Shown: positions 40,116-55,552, counted from the stretch's first letter. The stretch: DNA of 64,000 nucleotides from Haliclystus octoradiatus (GCA_916610825.1 OU744451.1:3518345-3582344), one strand, 5' to 3'. The notes: a model not told the origin generated them from the sequence alone. Program-made: numbers and translations.

Positions 40116-42639
40116 AACTACAACATATAATTTCAATTCCTAATTATAAAGAATGTTGATTTACTCAGCCATAACTGTTTGCATGCAGGCTCTCAATAGT
40201 TAATATAGTGAAATTATATGAATTCTATACATCCTGCTATGGTATGATTTTTCGTTCAAAGTAATAATTTAACTTACAAAATCAACAGAAACTTTTTTGA
40301 ACGTGTTACTAACTACCACATATAATTTCACTTCCTAAATATAAAAAATGTTGATTTACTCAGCCTTAACCGTTTGTATGTAGGCTCTCAATGGTTAATA
40401 TAGCGAAATTACATGAATTCTATACATCCTGCTATGGCATGAGTTTTCCTCCAAGGTTATAATTTAACTTACAAAATCAACAGAAACTTTTTTCAACGTG
40501 TTACTAACTACCACATATAATTTCAATTCTTAATTATAAAAAGTGTTGATTTACTCAGCCATAACAGTTTGCATGCAGGCTCTCAATTGTTAAAAGAGCG
40601 AAATTACATGAATTCTATACATCCTGCTATGGTATGATTTTTCGTCCGAAGTTATAATTTACCTTACAAAATCAACAGAAATGTTTCTCAACGTGTTACT
40701 AACTACCACATATAAATTAATTTCCTAATTATAAAATATGTTGATTATTCAACCATAAACTTTTGCATGCAGGCTCTCAAAAGATAAATTATAGCAAAAT
40801 TACATGAATTCTATACATCCTGCTGTGGTATGATTTTTCATTATAATTTATCTAACAAAATCAACAGAAATGTTTTTCAACGTGTTACTAACTACCAGAT
40901 ATAAATTCATTTCCTAATTATAAAAAATGCTGATTTACTCAACCATAACCTTTTGCATGCAGGCTCTCAATAGTTAATTTAACGAAATTACATGAATTCT
41001 ATACATCCTGCTATGGTATGATTTTCGTCCAAAGTTATAATTTATCTAACAAAATCAACAGAAATGTTTTTCAGCGTGTTACTAACTACCACATATAATT
41101 TCAATTCTTAATTATAAAAAGTGTTGATTTACTCAGCCATAACCGTTTGCATGCAGGCTCTCAATGGTTAATATAGCGAAATTACATGAATTCTATAAAT
41201 CCTGCTATGGTATGATATTTCGTCTAATGTTATAATTCAACTTACAAAATCAACAGAAACTTTTTTCAACGTGTTACTAACTACCACATATAATTTCAAT
41301 TCTTAATTATAAAAAGTGTTGATTTACTCAGCCATAACCGTTTGCATGCAGGCTCTCAATGGTTAATATAGCGAAATTACATGAATTCTATACATCCTGC
41401 TATGGTTTGAGTTTTCGTCCAAGGTTATAATTTAACTTACAAAATCAACAGAAATTTTTTTCAACGTGTTACTAACTACCACATATAATTTCACTTCCTA
41501 ATTATAAAAAATGTTGATTTACTCAGCCATAACCGTTTGCATGCAGGCTCTCAATAGTTAATATAGTGAAATTATATGAATTCTATACATCCTGCTATGG
41601 TATGATTTTTCGTTCAAAGTAATAATTTAACATACAAAATCAACAGAAATGTTTCTCAACGTGTTACTAACTACCACATATAATTTCATTTCCTAATTAT
41701 AAAAAATGCTGATTTACTCAACCATAACCTTTTGCATGCAGGCTCTCAATAGTTAATTTAACGAAATTACATGAATTCTATACATCCTGCTATGGTATGA
41801 TTTTCGTCCAAAGTTATAATTTATCTAACAAAATCAACAGAAATGTTTTTCAACGTGTTACTAACTACCACATATAATTTCAATTCTTAATTATAAAAAG
41901 TGTTGATTTACTCAGCCATAACCGTTTGCATGCAGGCTCTCAATGGTTAATATAGCGAAATTACATGGATTCTATACATCCTGCTATGGTATGATTTTTC
42001 GTCCAAAGTTAATATTTATCTAACAAAATCAACTGAAATGTTTTTCAATGTGTTACTAACTACCACATATAATTTCAATTCTTAATTATAAAAAGTGTTG
42101 ATTTACTCAGCCATAACCGTTTGCATGCAGGCTCTCAATGGTTAATATAGCAAAATTACATGAATCTATACATCCTGCTATGGTTTGAGTTTTCGTCCAA
42201 GGTTATAATTTAACTTACAAAATCAACAGAAATTTTTTTCAACGTGTTACTAACTACCACATATAATTTCACTTCCTAATTATAAAAAATGTTGATTTAC
42301 TCAGCCATAACCGTTTGCATGCAGGCTCTCAATAGTTAATGTAGCGAAATTACATGAATTCTATTCATCCTGCTATGGTATGATATTTCGTCTAATATTA
42401 TAATTCAACTTACAAAATCAACAGAAATATTTCTCAACGTGTTACTAACTACCACATATCATTTCACTTCCTATTTATAAAAAGTGTTGATTTACTCAGC
42501 CATAATAGTTTGCATGTAGGCTCTCAATGGTATAGCGAAATTACATGAATTCTATACATCATGCTATGGCATAATTTTTTGTCCAAAGTTAAGATTTAAC
42601 TTAGAAAACCAACAGAAATATTTTTTAACTTGTTACAAA

Positions 42640-42876
42640 CCCCTGCGAAAACAGTTCAGGAGTTCATGAACAGTTCATGAACAGTTCATGAACATTAAAT
42701 GGCTCCAATTTTCCTGAACTGTTCATGAACTGTTCATGAATTGTTCATGAACAGTTCATGAACCCTCACAGACAGTTCATAAACAGCTCATGAAAATTTA
42801 GAGCCTGTTAACGTTCATGAACTGTTCATGAACTGTTCATGAACTGTTCATGAACTCCTGAACTTTTTCGCGGGGG
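42640..42876 (+). mobile_element. Palindromic element copy 24 (237 bp, subtype C1)
   Basis: C1 form with the private change AAACAGCTCATG. The host monomer has the TGCATGTAGG stop variant. It lies 28848 bp after copy 8 within a matching block of about 2.6 kb. Confidence 0.75.
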
Positions 42877-43848
42877 AACTACAACATATAATTTCAATTC
42901 CTAATTATAAAGAATGTTGATTTACTCAGCCATAACTGTTTGCATGCAGGCTCTCACTAGTTAATATAGTGAAATTACATGAATTCTATACATCCTGCTA
43001 TGGTATGATTTTTCGTTCAAAGTAATAATTTAACATACAAAATCAACAGAAATGTTTCTCAACGTGTTACTAACTACCACATATAAATTAATTTCCTAAT
43101 TATAAAAAATGCTGATTTACTCAACCATAACCTTTTGCATGCAGGCTCTCAATAGTTAATTTAACGAAATTACATGAATTCTATACATCCTGCTATGGTA
43201 TGATTTTCGTCCAAAGTTATAATTTATCTAACAAAATCAACAGAAATGTTTTTCAACGTGTTATTAACTACCACATATAATTTCACTTCCTAATTATAAA
43301 AAATGTTGATTTACTCAGCCATAACCGTTTGCATGCAGGCTCTCAATGGTTAATATAGCGAAATTACATGAATTCTATACATCCTGCTATGGTATGATAT
43401 TTCTTTTAATGTTATAATTCAACTTACAAAATCAACAGAAACTTTTTTCAACGTGTTACTAACTACCACATATAATTTCAATTCTTAATTATAAAAAGTG
43501 TTGATTTACTCAGCCATAACCGTTTGCATGGAGGCTCTCAATGGTTAATATAGCGAAATTACATGAATTCTAAACATCCTGCTATGGTATGATATTTCGT
43601 CTAATGTTATAATTCAACTTACAAATTCAACAGAAATATTTCTCAACGTGTTACTAACTACCACATATTATTTCACTTCCTATTTATAAAAAGTGTTGAT
43701 TTACTCAGCCATAATAGTTTGCATGCAGGCTCTCAATGGTATAGCGAAATTACATGAATTGTATACATCCTGCTATGGCATAATTTTTTGTCCAAAGTTA
43801 AGATTTAACTTAGAAAACCAACAGAGATATTTTTTAACTTGTTACAAA

Positions 43849-44075
43849 CCCCTGCGAAAACAGTTCAGGAGTTCATGAACAGTTCATGAACAGTTCATGA
43901 ACATTTAATGGCTCCAATTTTCTTGAACTGTTCATGAACTGTTCATGAATTGTTCATGAACAGTTCATGAACCCTCGCAGACAGTTCATAAACAGTTCAT
44001 GAAAATTTAGGGCCAGTTAACGTTCATGAACTGTTCATGAACTGTTCATGAACTCCTGAACTTTTTTCGCAGGGG
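43849..44075 (+). mobile_element. Palindromic element copy 25 (227 bp, subtype D)
   Basis: D form with private changes ACATTTAATGG and TTTTCTTGAACTG. The host monomer has CAACAGAGATAT. The downstream ACATAGAATTTC flank is kept. Confidence 0.75.
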
Positions 44076-45437
44076 AACTACAACATAGAATTTCAATTCC
44101 TAATTATGAAGAATGTTGATTTACTCAGCCATAACTGTTTGCATGCAGGCTCTCAATAGTTAATATAGTGAAATTATATGAATTCTATACATCCTGCTAT
44201 GGTATGATTTTTTGTTCAAACTAATAATTTAACATACAAAATCAACAGAAATGTTTCTCAACGTGTTACTAACTACCATATATAAATTCATTTCCTAATT
44301 ATAAAAAATGCTGATTTACTCAACCATAACCTTTTGCATGCAGGCTCTCAATATTTAATTTAACGAAATTACATGAATTCTATACATCCTGCTATAGTAT
44401 GATTTTCGTCCAAAGTTATAATTTATCTAACAAAATCAACAGAAATGTTTTTCAATGTGATACTAACTACCACATATAATTTCACTTCCTAATAATAAAA
44501 AATGTTGATTTACTCAGCCATAACCGTTTGTATGTAGGCTCTCAATGGTTGATATAGCGAAATTACATGAATTCTATACATCCTGCTATGGCATGAGTTT
44601 TCCTCCAAGGTTATAATTTAACTTACAAAATCAACAGAAACTTTTTTCAACGTGTTACTAACTACCACATATAATTTCAATTCTTAATTATAAAAAATGT
44701 TGATTTACTCAGCCATAACAGTTTGCATGCAGGCTCTCAATTGTTAAAAGAGCGAAATTACATGAATTCTATACATCCTGCTATGGTATGATTTTTCGTC
44801 CGAAGTTATAATTTAACTTACAAAATCAACAGAAATGTTCTTCATCGTGTTACTAACTACCACATATAATTTCAATTCTTAATTATAAAAAATGTTGATT
44901 TACTCAGCCATAACAGTTTGCATGCAGGCTCTCAATGGTTAATATAGCGAAATTACATGAATTCTATACATCCTGCTATGGCATGAGTTTTCCTCCAAGG
45001 TTATAATTTAACTTACAAAATCAACAGAAACTTTTTTCAACGTGTTACTAACTACCACATATAATTTCAATTCTTAATTATAAAAAGTGTTGATTTACTC
45101 AGCCATAACAGTTTGCATGCAGGCTCTCAATTGTTAAAAGAGCGAAATTACATGAATTCTATACATCCTGCTATGGCATGAGTTTTCCTCCAAGGTTATA
45201 ATTCAACTTACAAAATCAACAGAAATATTTTTCAACGTGTTACTAACTACCGCATATCATTTCACTTCCTAATTATAAAAAATGTTGATTTACTCAGCCA
45301 TAATAGTTTGCATGCAGGCTCTCAATGGTATAGCGAAATTACATGAATTCTATACATCCTGCTATGGCATAATTTTTTGTCCAAAGTTAAGATTTAACTT
45401 AGAAAATCAACAGAAATATTTTTTAACGTGTTACAAA

Positions 45438-45676
45438 CCCCTGCAAAAAGAGGTTCAGGAGTTCATGAAGAGTTCATGAACAGTTCATGAACATTAAATG
45501 GCTCCAATTTTCCTGAACTGTTCATGAACTGTTCATGAATTGTTCATGAACAGTTCATCAACCCTCACAGACAGTTCATAAACAGTTCATGAAAATTTGG
45601 GGCCATTTAACGTTCATGAACTGTTCATGAACTGTTCATGAACTGTTCATGAACTGCTGAACATTTTTCGCAGGGG
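45438..45676 (+). mobile_element. Palindromic element copy 26 (239 bp, subtype A3)
   Basis: A3 form, the first element of the 4744-bp tandem block. It also corresponds to copy 16 at an offset of 20254 bp. Confidence 0.75.
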
Positions 45677-47810
45677 AACTGCCACATATAATTTCAATTC
45701 CTAATTATAAATAATGTTGATTTACTCAGCCATAACTGTTTGCATGCAGGCTCTCAATAGTTAATATAGTGAAATTATATGAATTCTATACCTCCTGCTA
45801 TGGTATGATTTTTCGTCCAAAGTTATAATTTAACTTACAAAATCAACAGAAATGTTTCTCAACGAGTTACTAACTACCACATATAAATTAATTTCCTAAT
45901 TATAAAATATGTTGATTATTCAACCATAAACTTTTGCATGCAGGCTCTCAAAAGATAAATTATAGCAAAATTACATGAATTCTATACATCCTGCTGTGGT
46001 ATGATTTTTCATTATAATTTATCTAACAAAATCAACAGAAATGTTTTTCAACGTGTTACTAACTACCAGATATAAATTCATTTCCTAATTATAAAAAATG
46101 CTGATTTACTCAACCATAACCTTTTGCATGCAGGCTCTCAATAGTTAATTTAACGAAATTACATGAATTCTATACATCCTGCTATGGTATGATTTTCGTC
46201 CAAAGTTATAATTTATCTAACAAAATCAAAAGAAATGTTTTTCAGCGTGTTACTAACTACCACATATAATTTCAATTCTTAATTATAAAAACTGTTGATT
46301 TACTCAGCCATAACCGTTTGCATGCAGGCTCATAATGCTTAATATAGCGAAATTACATGAATTCTATAAATCCTGCTATGGTATGATGTTTCGTCTAATG
46401 TTATAATTCAACTTACAAAATCAACGGAAACTTTTTTCAACGTGTTACTAACTACCACATATAATTTCAATTCTTAATTATAAAAAGTGTTGATTTACTC
46501 AGCCATAACCGTTTGCATGCAGGCTCTCAATGGTTAATATAGCGAAATTACATGAATTCTATACATCCTGCTATGGTTTGAGTTTTCGTCCAAGGTTATA
46601 ATTTAACTTACAAAATCAACAGAAATTTTTTTCAACGTGTTACTAACTACCACATATAATTTCACTTCCTAATTATAAAAAATGTTGATTTACTCAGCCA
46701 TAACCGTTTGCATGCAGGCTCTCAATAGTTAATATAGTGAAATTATATGAATTCTATACATCCTGCTATGGTATGATTTTTCGTTCAAAGTAATAATTTA
46801 ACATACAAAATCAACAGAAATGTTTCTCAACGTGTTACTAACTACCACATATAAATTCATTTCCTAATTATAAAAAATGCTGATTTACTCAACCATAACC
46901 TTTTGCATGCAGGCTCTCAATAGTTAATTTAACGAAATTACATGAATTCTATACATCCTGCTATGGTATGATTTTCGTCCAAAGTTATAATTTATCTAAC
47001 AAAATCAACAGAAATGTTTTTCAACGTGTTACTAACTACCACATATAATTTCAATTTTTAATTATAAAAAGTGTTGATTTACTCAGCCATAACCGTTTGC
47101 ATGCAGGCTCTCAATGATTAATATAGCGAAATTACATGGATTCTATACATCCTGCTATGGTATGATTTTTCGTCCAAAGTTAATATTTATCTAACAAAAC
47201 CAACAGAAATGTTTTTCAATGTGTTACTAACTACCACATATAATTTCAATTCTTAATTATAAAAAGTGTTGATTTACTCAGCCATAACCGTTTGCATGCA
47301 GGCTCTCAATGGTTAATATAGCAAAATTACATGAATCTATACATCCTGCTATGGTTTGAGTTTTCGTCCAAGGTTATAATTTAACTTACAAAATCAACAG
47401 AAATTTTTTTCAACGTGTTACTAACTACCACATATAATTTCACTTCCTAATTATAAAAAATGTTGATTTACTCAGCCATAACCGTTTGCATGCAGGCTCT
47501 CAATAGTTAATGTAGCGAAATTACATGAATTCTATTCATCCTGCTATGGTATGATATTTCGTCTAATGTTATAATTCAACTTACAAAATCAACAGAAATA
47601 TTTCTCAACGTGTTACTAACTACCACATATCATTTCACTTCCTATTTATAAAAAGTGTTGATTTACTCAGCCATAATAGTTTGCATGCAGGCTCTCAATG
47701 GTACAGCGAAATTACATGAAATCTATACATCCTGCTATGGCATAATTTTTTGTCCAAAGTTAAGATTTAACTTAGAAAACCAACAGAAATATTTTTTAAC
47801 TTGTTACAAA

Positions 47811-48046
47811 CCCCTGCGAAAACAGTTCAGGAGTTCATGAACAGTTCATGAACAGTTCATGAACATTAAATGGCTCCAATTTTCCTGAACTGTTCATGAA
47901 TGTTCATAAATTGTTCATGAACAGTTCATGAACCCTCACAGACAGTTCATAAACAGTTCATGAAAATTTAGAGCCTGTTAACGTTCATGAACTGTTCATG
48001 AACTGTTCATGAACTGTTCATGAACTCCTGAACTTTTTCGCGGGGG
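47811..48046 (+). mobile_element. Palindromic element copy 27 (236 bp, subtype C2)
   Basis: C2 form with the CGCGGGGG right end. It follows copy 26 by 2373 bp, the same spacing as copies 16-17 and 28-29. Confidence 0.75.
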
Positions 48047-50181
48047 AACTACAACATATAATTTCAATTCCTAATTATAAAGAATGTTGATTTACTCAGC
48101 CATAACTGTTTGCATGCAGGCTCTCACTAGTTAATATAGTGAAATTACATGAATTCTATACATCCTGCTATGGTATGATTTTTCGTTCAAAGTAATAATT
48201 TAACATACAAAATCAACAGAAATGTTTCTCAACGTGTTACTAACTACCACATATAAATTAATTTCCTAATTATAAAAAATGCTGATTTACTCAACCATAA
48301 CCTTTTGCATGCAGGCTCTCAATAGTTAATTTAACGAAATTACATGAATTCTATACATCCTGCTATGGTATGATTTTCGTCCAAAGTTATAATTTATCTA
48401 ACAAAATCAACAGAAATGTTTTTCAATGTGATACTAACTACCAAATATAATTTCACTTCCTAAATATAAAAAATGTTGATTTACTCAGCCATAACCGTTT
48501 GTATGTAGGCTCTCAATAGTTAATATAGCGAAATTACATGAATTCTATACATCCTGCTATGGCATGAGTTTTCCTCCAAGGTTATAATTTAACTTACAAA
48601 ATCAACAGAAACTTCTTTCAACGTGTTACTAACTACCACATATAATTTCAATTCTTAATTATAAAAAGTGTTGATTTACTCAGCCATAACAGTTTGCATG
48701 CAGGCTCTCAATTGTTAAAAGAGCGAAATTACATGAATTCTATACATCCTGCTATGGTATGATTTTTCGTCCGAAGTTATAATTTAACTTACAAAATCAA
48801 CAGAAATGTTCTTCAACGTGTTACTAACTACCACATATAATTTCAATTCTTAATTATAAAAAATGTTGATTTACTTAGCCATAACAGTTTGCATGCACGC
48901 TCTCAATGGTATAGCGAAATTACATAAATTCTATACCTCCTGCTATGGTATGATTTTTCGTCCAAAGTTATAATTTAACTTACAAAATCAACAGAAATGT
49001 TTCTCAACGTGTTACTAACTACCACATATAAATTAATTTCCTAATTATAAAATATGTTGATTATTCAACCATAAACTTTTGCATGCAGGCTCTCAAAAGA
49101 TAAATTATAGCAAAATTACATGAATTCTATACATCCTGCTGTGGTATGATTTTTCATCCAAAGTTATAATTTATCTAACAAAATCAACAGAAATGTTTTT
49201 CAACATGTTACTAACTACCAGATATATTTTCACTTCCTAATTATAAAAAATGTTGATTTACTTAGCCATAACAGTTTGCATGCACGCTCTCAATGGTATA
49301 GCGAAATTACATAAATTCTATACCTCCTGCTATGGTATGATTTTTCGTCCAAAGTTATAATTTAACTTACAAAATCAACAGAAACTTTTTTCAACGTGTT
49401 ACTAACTACCACATATAATTTCAATTCTTAATTATAAAAAATGTTGATTTACTCAGCCATAACAGTTTGCATGCAGGCTCTCAATTGTTAAAAGAGCGAA
49501 ATTACATGAATTCTATACATCCTGCTATGGTATGATTTTTCGTCCGAAGTTATAATTTAACTTACAAAATCAACAGAAATGTTCTTCATCGTGTTACTAA
49601 CTACCACATATAATTTCAATTCTTAATTATAAAAAATGTTGATTTACTCAGCCATAACAGTTTGCATGCAGGCTCTCAATGGTTAATATAGCGAAATTAC
49701 ATGAATTCTATACATCCTGCTATGGCATGAGTTTTCCTCCAAGGTTATAATTTAACTTACAAAATCAACAGAAACTTTTTTCAACGTGTTACTAACTACC
49801 ACATATAATTTCAATTCTTAATTATAAAAAGTGTTGATTTACTCAGCCATAACAGTTTGCATGCAGGCTCTCAATTGTTAAAAGAGCGAAATTACATGAA
49901 TTCTATACATCCTGCTATGGCATGAGTTTTCCTCCAAGGTTATAATTCAACTTACAAAATCAACAGAAATATTTTTCAACGTGTTACTAACTACCGCATA
50001 TCATTTCACTTCCTAATTATAAAAAATGTTGATTTACTCAGCCATAATAGTTTGCATGCAGGCTCTCAATGGTATAGCGAAATTACATGAATTCTATACA
50101 TCCTGCTATGGCATAATTTTTTGTCCAAAGTTAAGATTTAACTTAGAAAATCAACAGAAATATTTTTTAACGTGTTACAAA

Positions 50182-50420
50182 CCCCTGCAAAAAGAGGTTC
50201 AGGAGTTCATGAAGAGTTCATGAACAGTTCATGAACATTAAATGGCTCCAATTTTCCTGAACTGTTCATGAACTGTTCATGAATTGTTCATGAACAGTTC
50301 ATCAACCCTCACAGACAGTTCATAAACAGTTCATGAAAATTTGGGGCCATTTAACGTTCATGAACTGTTCATGAACTGTTCATGAACTGTTCATGAACTG
50401 CTGAACATTTTTCGCAGGGG
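50182..50420 (+). mobile_element. Palindromic element copy 28 (239 bp, subtype A3)
   Basis: A3 form, second member of the copy 26 pair at +4744 bp. Confidence 0.75.
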
Positions 50421-52554
50421 AACTGCCACATATAATTTCAATTCCTAATTATAAATAATGTTGATTTACTCAGCCATAACTGTTTGCATGCAGGCTCTCA
50501 ATAGTTAATATAGTGAAATTATATGAATTCTATACCTCCTGCTATGGTATGATTTTTCGTCCAAAGTTATAATTTAACTTACAAAATCAACAGAAATGTT
50601 TCTCAACGAGTTACTAACTACCACATATAAATTAATTTCCTAATTATAAAATATGTTGATTATTCAACCATAAACTTTTGCATGCAGGCTCTCAAAAGAT
50701 AAATTATAGCAAAATTACATGAATTCTATACATCCTGCTGTGGTATGATTTTTCATTATAATTTATCTAACAAAATCAACAGAAATGTTTTTCAACGTGT
50801 TACTAACTACCAGATATAAATTCATTTCCTAATTATAAAAAATGCTGATTTACTCAACCATAACCTTTTGCATGCAGGCTCTCAATAGTTAATTTAACGA
50901 AATTACATGAATTCTATACATCCTGCTATGGTATGATTTTCGTCCAAAGTTATAATTTATCTAACAAAATCAAAAGAAATGTTTTTCAGCGTGTTACTAA
51001 CTACCACATATAATTTCAATTCTTAATTATAAAAACTGTTGATTTACTCAGCCATAACCGTTTGCATGCAGGCTCATAATGCTTAATATAGCGAAATTAC
51101 ATGAATTCTATAAATCCTGCTATGGTATGATGTTTCGTCTAATGTTATAATTCAACTTACAAAATCAACGGAAACTTTTTTCAACGTGTTACTAACTACC
51201 ACATATAATTTCAATTCTTAATTATAAAAAGTGTTGATTTACTCAGCCATAACCGTTTGCATGCAGGCTCTCAATGGTTAATATAGCGAAATTACATGAA
51301 TTCTATACATCCTGCTATGGTTTGAGTTTTCGTCCAAGGTTATAATTTAACTTACAAAATCAACAGAAATTTTTTTCAACGTGTTACTAACTACCACATA
51401 TAATTTCACTTCCTAATTATAAAAAATGTTGATTTACTCAGCCATAACCGTTTGCATGCAGGCTCTCAATAGTTAATATAGTGAAATTATATGAATTCTA
51501 TACATCCTGCTATGGTATGATTTTTCGTTCAAAGTAATAATTTAACATACAAAATCAACAGAAATGTTTCTCAACGTGTTACTAACTACCACATATAAAT
51601 TCATTTCCTAATTATAAAAAATGCTGATTTACTCAACCATAACCTTTTGCATGCAGGCTCTCAATAGTTAATTTAACGAAATTACATGAATTCTATACAT
51701 CCTGCTATGGTATGATTTTCGTCCAAAGTTATAATTTATCTAACAAAATCAACAGAAATGTTTTTCAACGTGTTACTAACTACCACATATAATTTCAATT
51801 TTTAATTATAAAAAGTGTTGATTTACTCAGCCATAACCGTTTGCATGCAGGCTCTCAATGATTAATATAGCGAAATTACATGTATTCTATACATCCTGCT
51901 ATGGTATGATTTTTCGTCCAAAGTTAATATTTATCTAACAAAACCAACAGAAATGTTTTTCAATGTGTTACTAACTACCACATATAATTTCAATTCTTAA
52001 TTATAAAAAGTGTTGATTTACTCAGCCATAACCGTTTGCATGCAGGCTCTCAATGGTTAATATAGCAAAATTACATGAATCTATACATCCTGCTATGGTT
52101 TGAGTTTTCGTCCAAGGTTATAATTTAACTTACAAAATCAACAGAAATTTTTTTCAACGTGTTACTAACTACCACATATAATTTCACTTCCTAATTATAA
52201 AAAATGTTGATTTACTCAGCCATAACCGTTTGCATGCAGGCTCTCAATAGTTAATGTAGCGAAATTACATGAATTCTATTCATCCTGCTATGGTATGATA
52301 TTTCGTCTAATGTTATAATTCAACTTACAAAATCAACAGAAATATTTCTCAACGTGTTACTAACTACCACATATCATTTCACTTCCTATTTATAAAAAGT
52401 GTTGATTTACTCAGCCATAATAGTTTGCATGCAGGCTCTCAATGGTACAGCGAAATTACATGAAATCTATACATCCTGCTATGGCATAATTTTTTGTCCA
52501 AAGTTAAGATTTAACTTAGAAAACCAACAGAAATATTTTTTAACTTGTTACAAA

Positions 52555-52790
52555 CCCCTGCGAAAACAGTTCAGGAGTTCATGAACAGTTCATGAACAGT
52601 TCATGAACATTAAATGGCTCCAATTTTCCTGAACTGTTCATGAATGTTCATAAATTGTTCATGAACAGTTCATGAACCCTCACAGACAGTTCATAAACAG
52701 TTCATGAAAATTTAGAGCCTGTTAACGTTCATGAACTGTTCATGAACTGTTCATGAACTGTTCATGAACTCCTGAACTTTTTCGCGGGGG
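52555..52790 (+). mobile_element. Palindromic element copy 29 (236 bp, subtype C2)
   Basis: C2 form, second member of the copy 27 pair at +4744 bp. Confidence 0.75.
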
Positions 52791-55313
52791 AACTACAACA
52801 TATAATTTCAATTCCTAATTATAAAGAATGTTGATTTACTCAGCCATAACTGTTTGCATGCAGGCTCTCACTAGTTAATATAGTGAAATTACATGAATTC
52901 TATACATCCTGCTATGGTATGATTTTTCGTTCAAAGTAATAATTTAACATACAAAATCAACAGAAATGTTTCTCAACGTGTTACTAACTACCACATATAA
53001 ATTAATTTCCTAATTATAAAAAATGCTGATTTACTCAACCATAACCTTTTGCATGCAGGCTCTCAATAGTTAATTTAACGAAATTACATGAATTCTATAC
53101 ATCCTGCTATGGTATGATTTTCGTCCAAAGTTATAATTTATCTAACAAAATCAACAGAAATGTTTTTCAATGTGATACTAACTACCAAATATAATTTCAC
53201 TTCCTAAATATAAAAAATGTTGATTTACTCAGCCATAACCGTTTGTATGTAGGCTCTCAATAGTTAATATAGCGAAATTACATGAATTCTATACATCCTG
53301 CTATGGCATGAGTTTTCCTCCAAGGTTATAATTTAACTTACAAAATCAACAGAAACTTCTTTCAACGTGTTACTAACTACCACATATAATTTCAATTCTT
53401 AATTATAAAAAGTGTTGATTTACTCAGCCATAACAGTTTGCATGCAGGCTCTCAATTGTTAAAAGAGCGAAATTACATGAATTCTATACATCCTGCTATG
53501 GTATGATTTTTCGTCCGAAGTTATAATTTAACTTACAAAATCAACAGAAATGTTCTTCAACGTGTTACTAACTACCACATATAATTTCAATTCTTAATTA
53601 TAAAAAATGTTGATTTACTTAGCCATAACAGTTTGCATGCACGCTCTCAATGGTATAGCGAAATTACATAAATTCTATACCTCCTGCTATGGTATGATTT
53701 TTCGTCCAAAGTTATAATTTAACTTACAAAATCAACAGAAATGTTTCTCAACGTGTTACTAACTACCACATATAAATTAATTTCCTAATTATAAAATATG
53801 TTGATTATTCAACCATAAACTTTTGCATGCAGGCTCTCAAAAGATAAATTATAGCAAAATTACATGAATTCTATACATCCTGCTGTGGTATGATTTTTCA
53901 TCCAAAGTTATAATTTATCTAACAAAATCAACAGAAATGTTTTTCAACATGTTACTAACTACCAGATATATTTTCACTTCCTAATTATAAAAAATGTTGA
54001 TTTACTTAGCCATAACAGTTTGCATGCACGCTCTCAATGGTATAGCGAAATTACATAAATTCTATACCTCCTGCTATGGTATGATTTTTCGTCCAAAGTT
54101 ATAATTTAACTTACAAAATCAACAGAAATGTTTCTCAACGTGTTACTAACTACCACATATAAATTAATTTCCTAATTATAAAATATGTTGATTATTCAAC
54201 CATAAACTTTTGCATGCAGGCTATCAAAAGATAAATTATAGCAAAATTACATGAATTCTATACATCCTGCTGTGGTATGATTTTTCATCCAAAGTTATAA
54301 TTTATCTAACAAAATCAACAGAAATGTTTTTCAACGTGTTACTAACTACCACATATAATTTCAATTCTTAATTATAAAAAGTGTTGATTTACTCAGCCAT
54401 AACCGTTTGTATGCAGGCTCTCAATGGTTAATATAGCGAAATTACATGAATTCTATACATCCTGCTATGGTATGATATTTCGTCTAATGTTATAATTCAA
54501 CTTACAAAATCAACAGAAATTTTTTTCAACGTTTTACTAACTACCACATATAATTTCACTTCCTAATTATAAAAAATGTTGATTTACTCAGCCATAACCG
54601 TTTGCATGCAGGCTCTCAATTGTTAAAAGAGCGAAATTAAATGAATTCTATACATCCTGCTATGGTATGATTTTTCGTCCGAAGTTATAATTTAACTTAC
54701 AAAATCAACAGAAATGTTCTTCAACGTGTTACTAACTACCACATATAATTTCAATTCTTAATTATAAAAAATGTTGATTTACTTAGCCATAACAGTTTGC
54801 ATGCAGGCTCTCAATGGTATTGCGAAATTACATAAATTCTATACCTCCTGCTATGGTATGATTTTTCGTCCAAAGTTATAATTTAACTTACAAAATCAAC
54901 AGAAATGTTTCTCAACGTGTTACTAACTACCACATATAAATTAATTTCCTAATTATAAAATATGTTGATTATTCAACCATAAACTTTTGCATGCAGGCTC
55001 TCAAAAGATAAATTATAGCAAAATTACATGAATTCTATACATCCTGCTGTGGTATGATTTTTCATCCAAAGTTATAATTTATCTAACAAAATCAACAGAA
55101 ATGTTTTTCAACATGTTACTAACTACCACATATCATTTCACTTCCTAATTCTAAAAAATGTTGATTTACTCAGCCATAATAGTTTGCATGCATGCTCTCA
55201 ATGGTATAGCGAAATTACATGAATTCTATACATCCTGCTATGGCATAATTTTTTGTCCAAAGTTAAGATTTAACTTAGAAAATCAACAGAAATATTTTTT
55301 AACGTGTTACAAA

Positions 55314-55552
55314 CCCCTGCAAAAAGAGGTTCAGGAGTTCATGAAGAGTTCATGAACAGTTCATGAACATTAAATGGCTCCAATTTTCCTGAACTGTTCA
55401 TGAACTGTTCATGAATTGTTTATGAACAGTTCATCAACCCTCACAGACAGTTCATAAACAGTTCATGAAAATTTGGGGCCATTTAACGTTCATGAACTGT
55501 TAATGAACTCTTCATGAACTGTTCATGAACTGCTGAACAATTTTCGCAGGGG
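55314..55552 (+). mobile_element. Palindromic element copy 30 (239 bp, diverged A3)
   Basis: A3 form with several private changes: TTGTTTATGAAC, GTTAATGAACTCTTC in the right arm, and GAACAATTTTCGC at the right end. The host monomer has TGCATGCATGCTC. It is the most diverged A3 copy seen. Confidence 0.75.

Larger units (their letters stand above)
35747..40540 (+). repeat. 4802-bp tandem block, second copy
   Basis: Near-identical to the block before it. The one difference noticed by eye is TTTATCCAAC at 39251 against TTTATCTAAC at 34449. It diverges after 40540, where AAAAAGTG and CCATAACAG replace AAAAAATG and CCATAACCG. Confidence 0.85.
44612..49355 (+). repeat. 4744-bp tandem block, first copy
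   Basis: Contains elements 26 and 27. It ends with the unusual TGCATGCACGCTCTC monomer and CATAAATTCTATACCTCC. The boundary is placed in the shared run TAATTTAACTTACAAAATC. Confidence 0.85.
49356..54128 (+). repeat. 4744-bp tandem block, second copy
   Basis: Repeats the preceding block with elements 28 and 29. One difference noted is ACATGGATTC at 47133 against ACATGTATTC at 51877. It diverges after CAACAGAAA near 54128. Confidence 0.85.
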
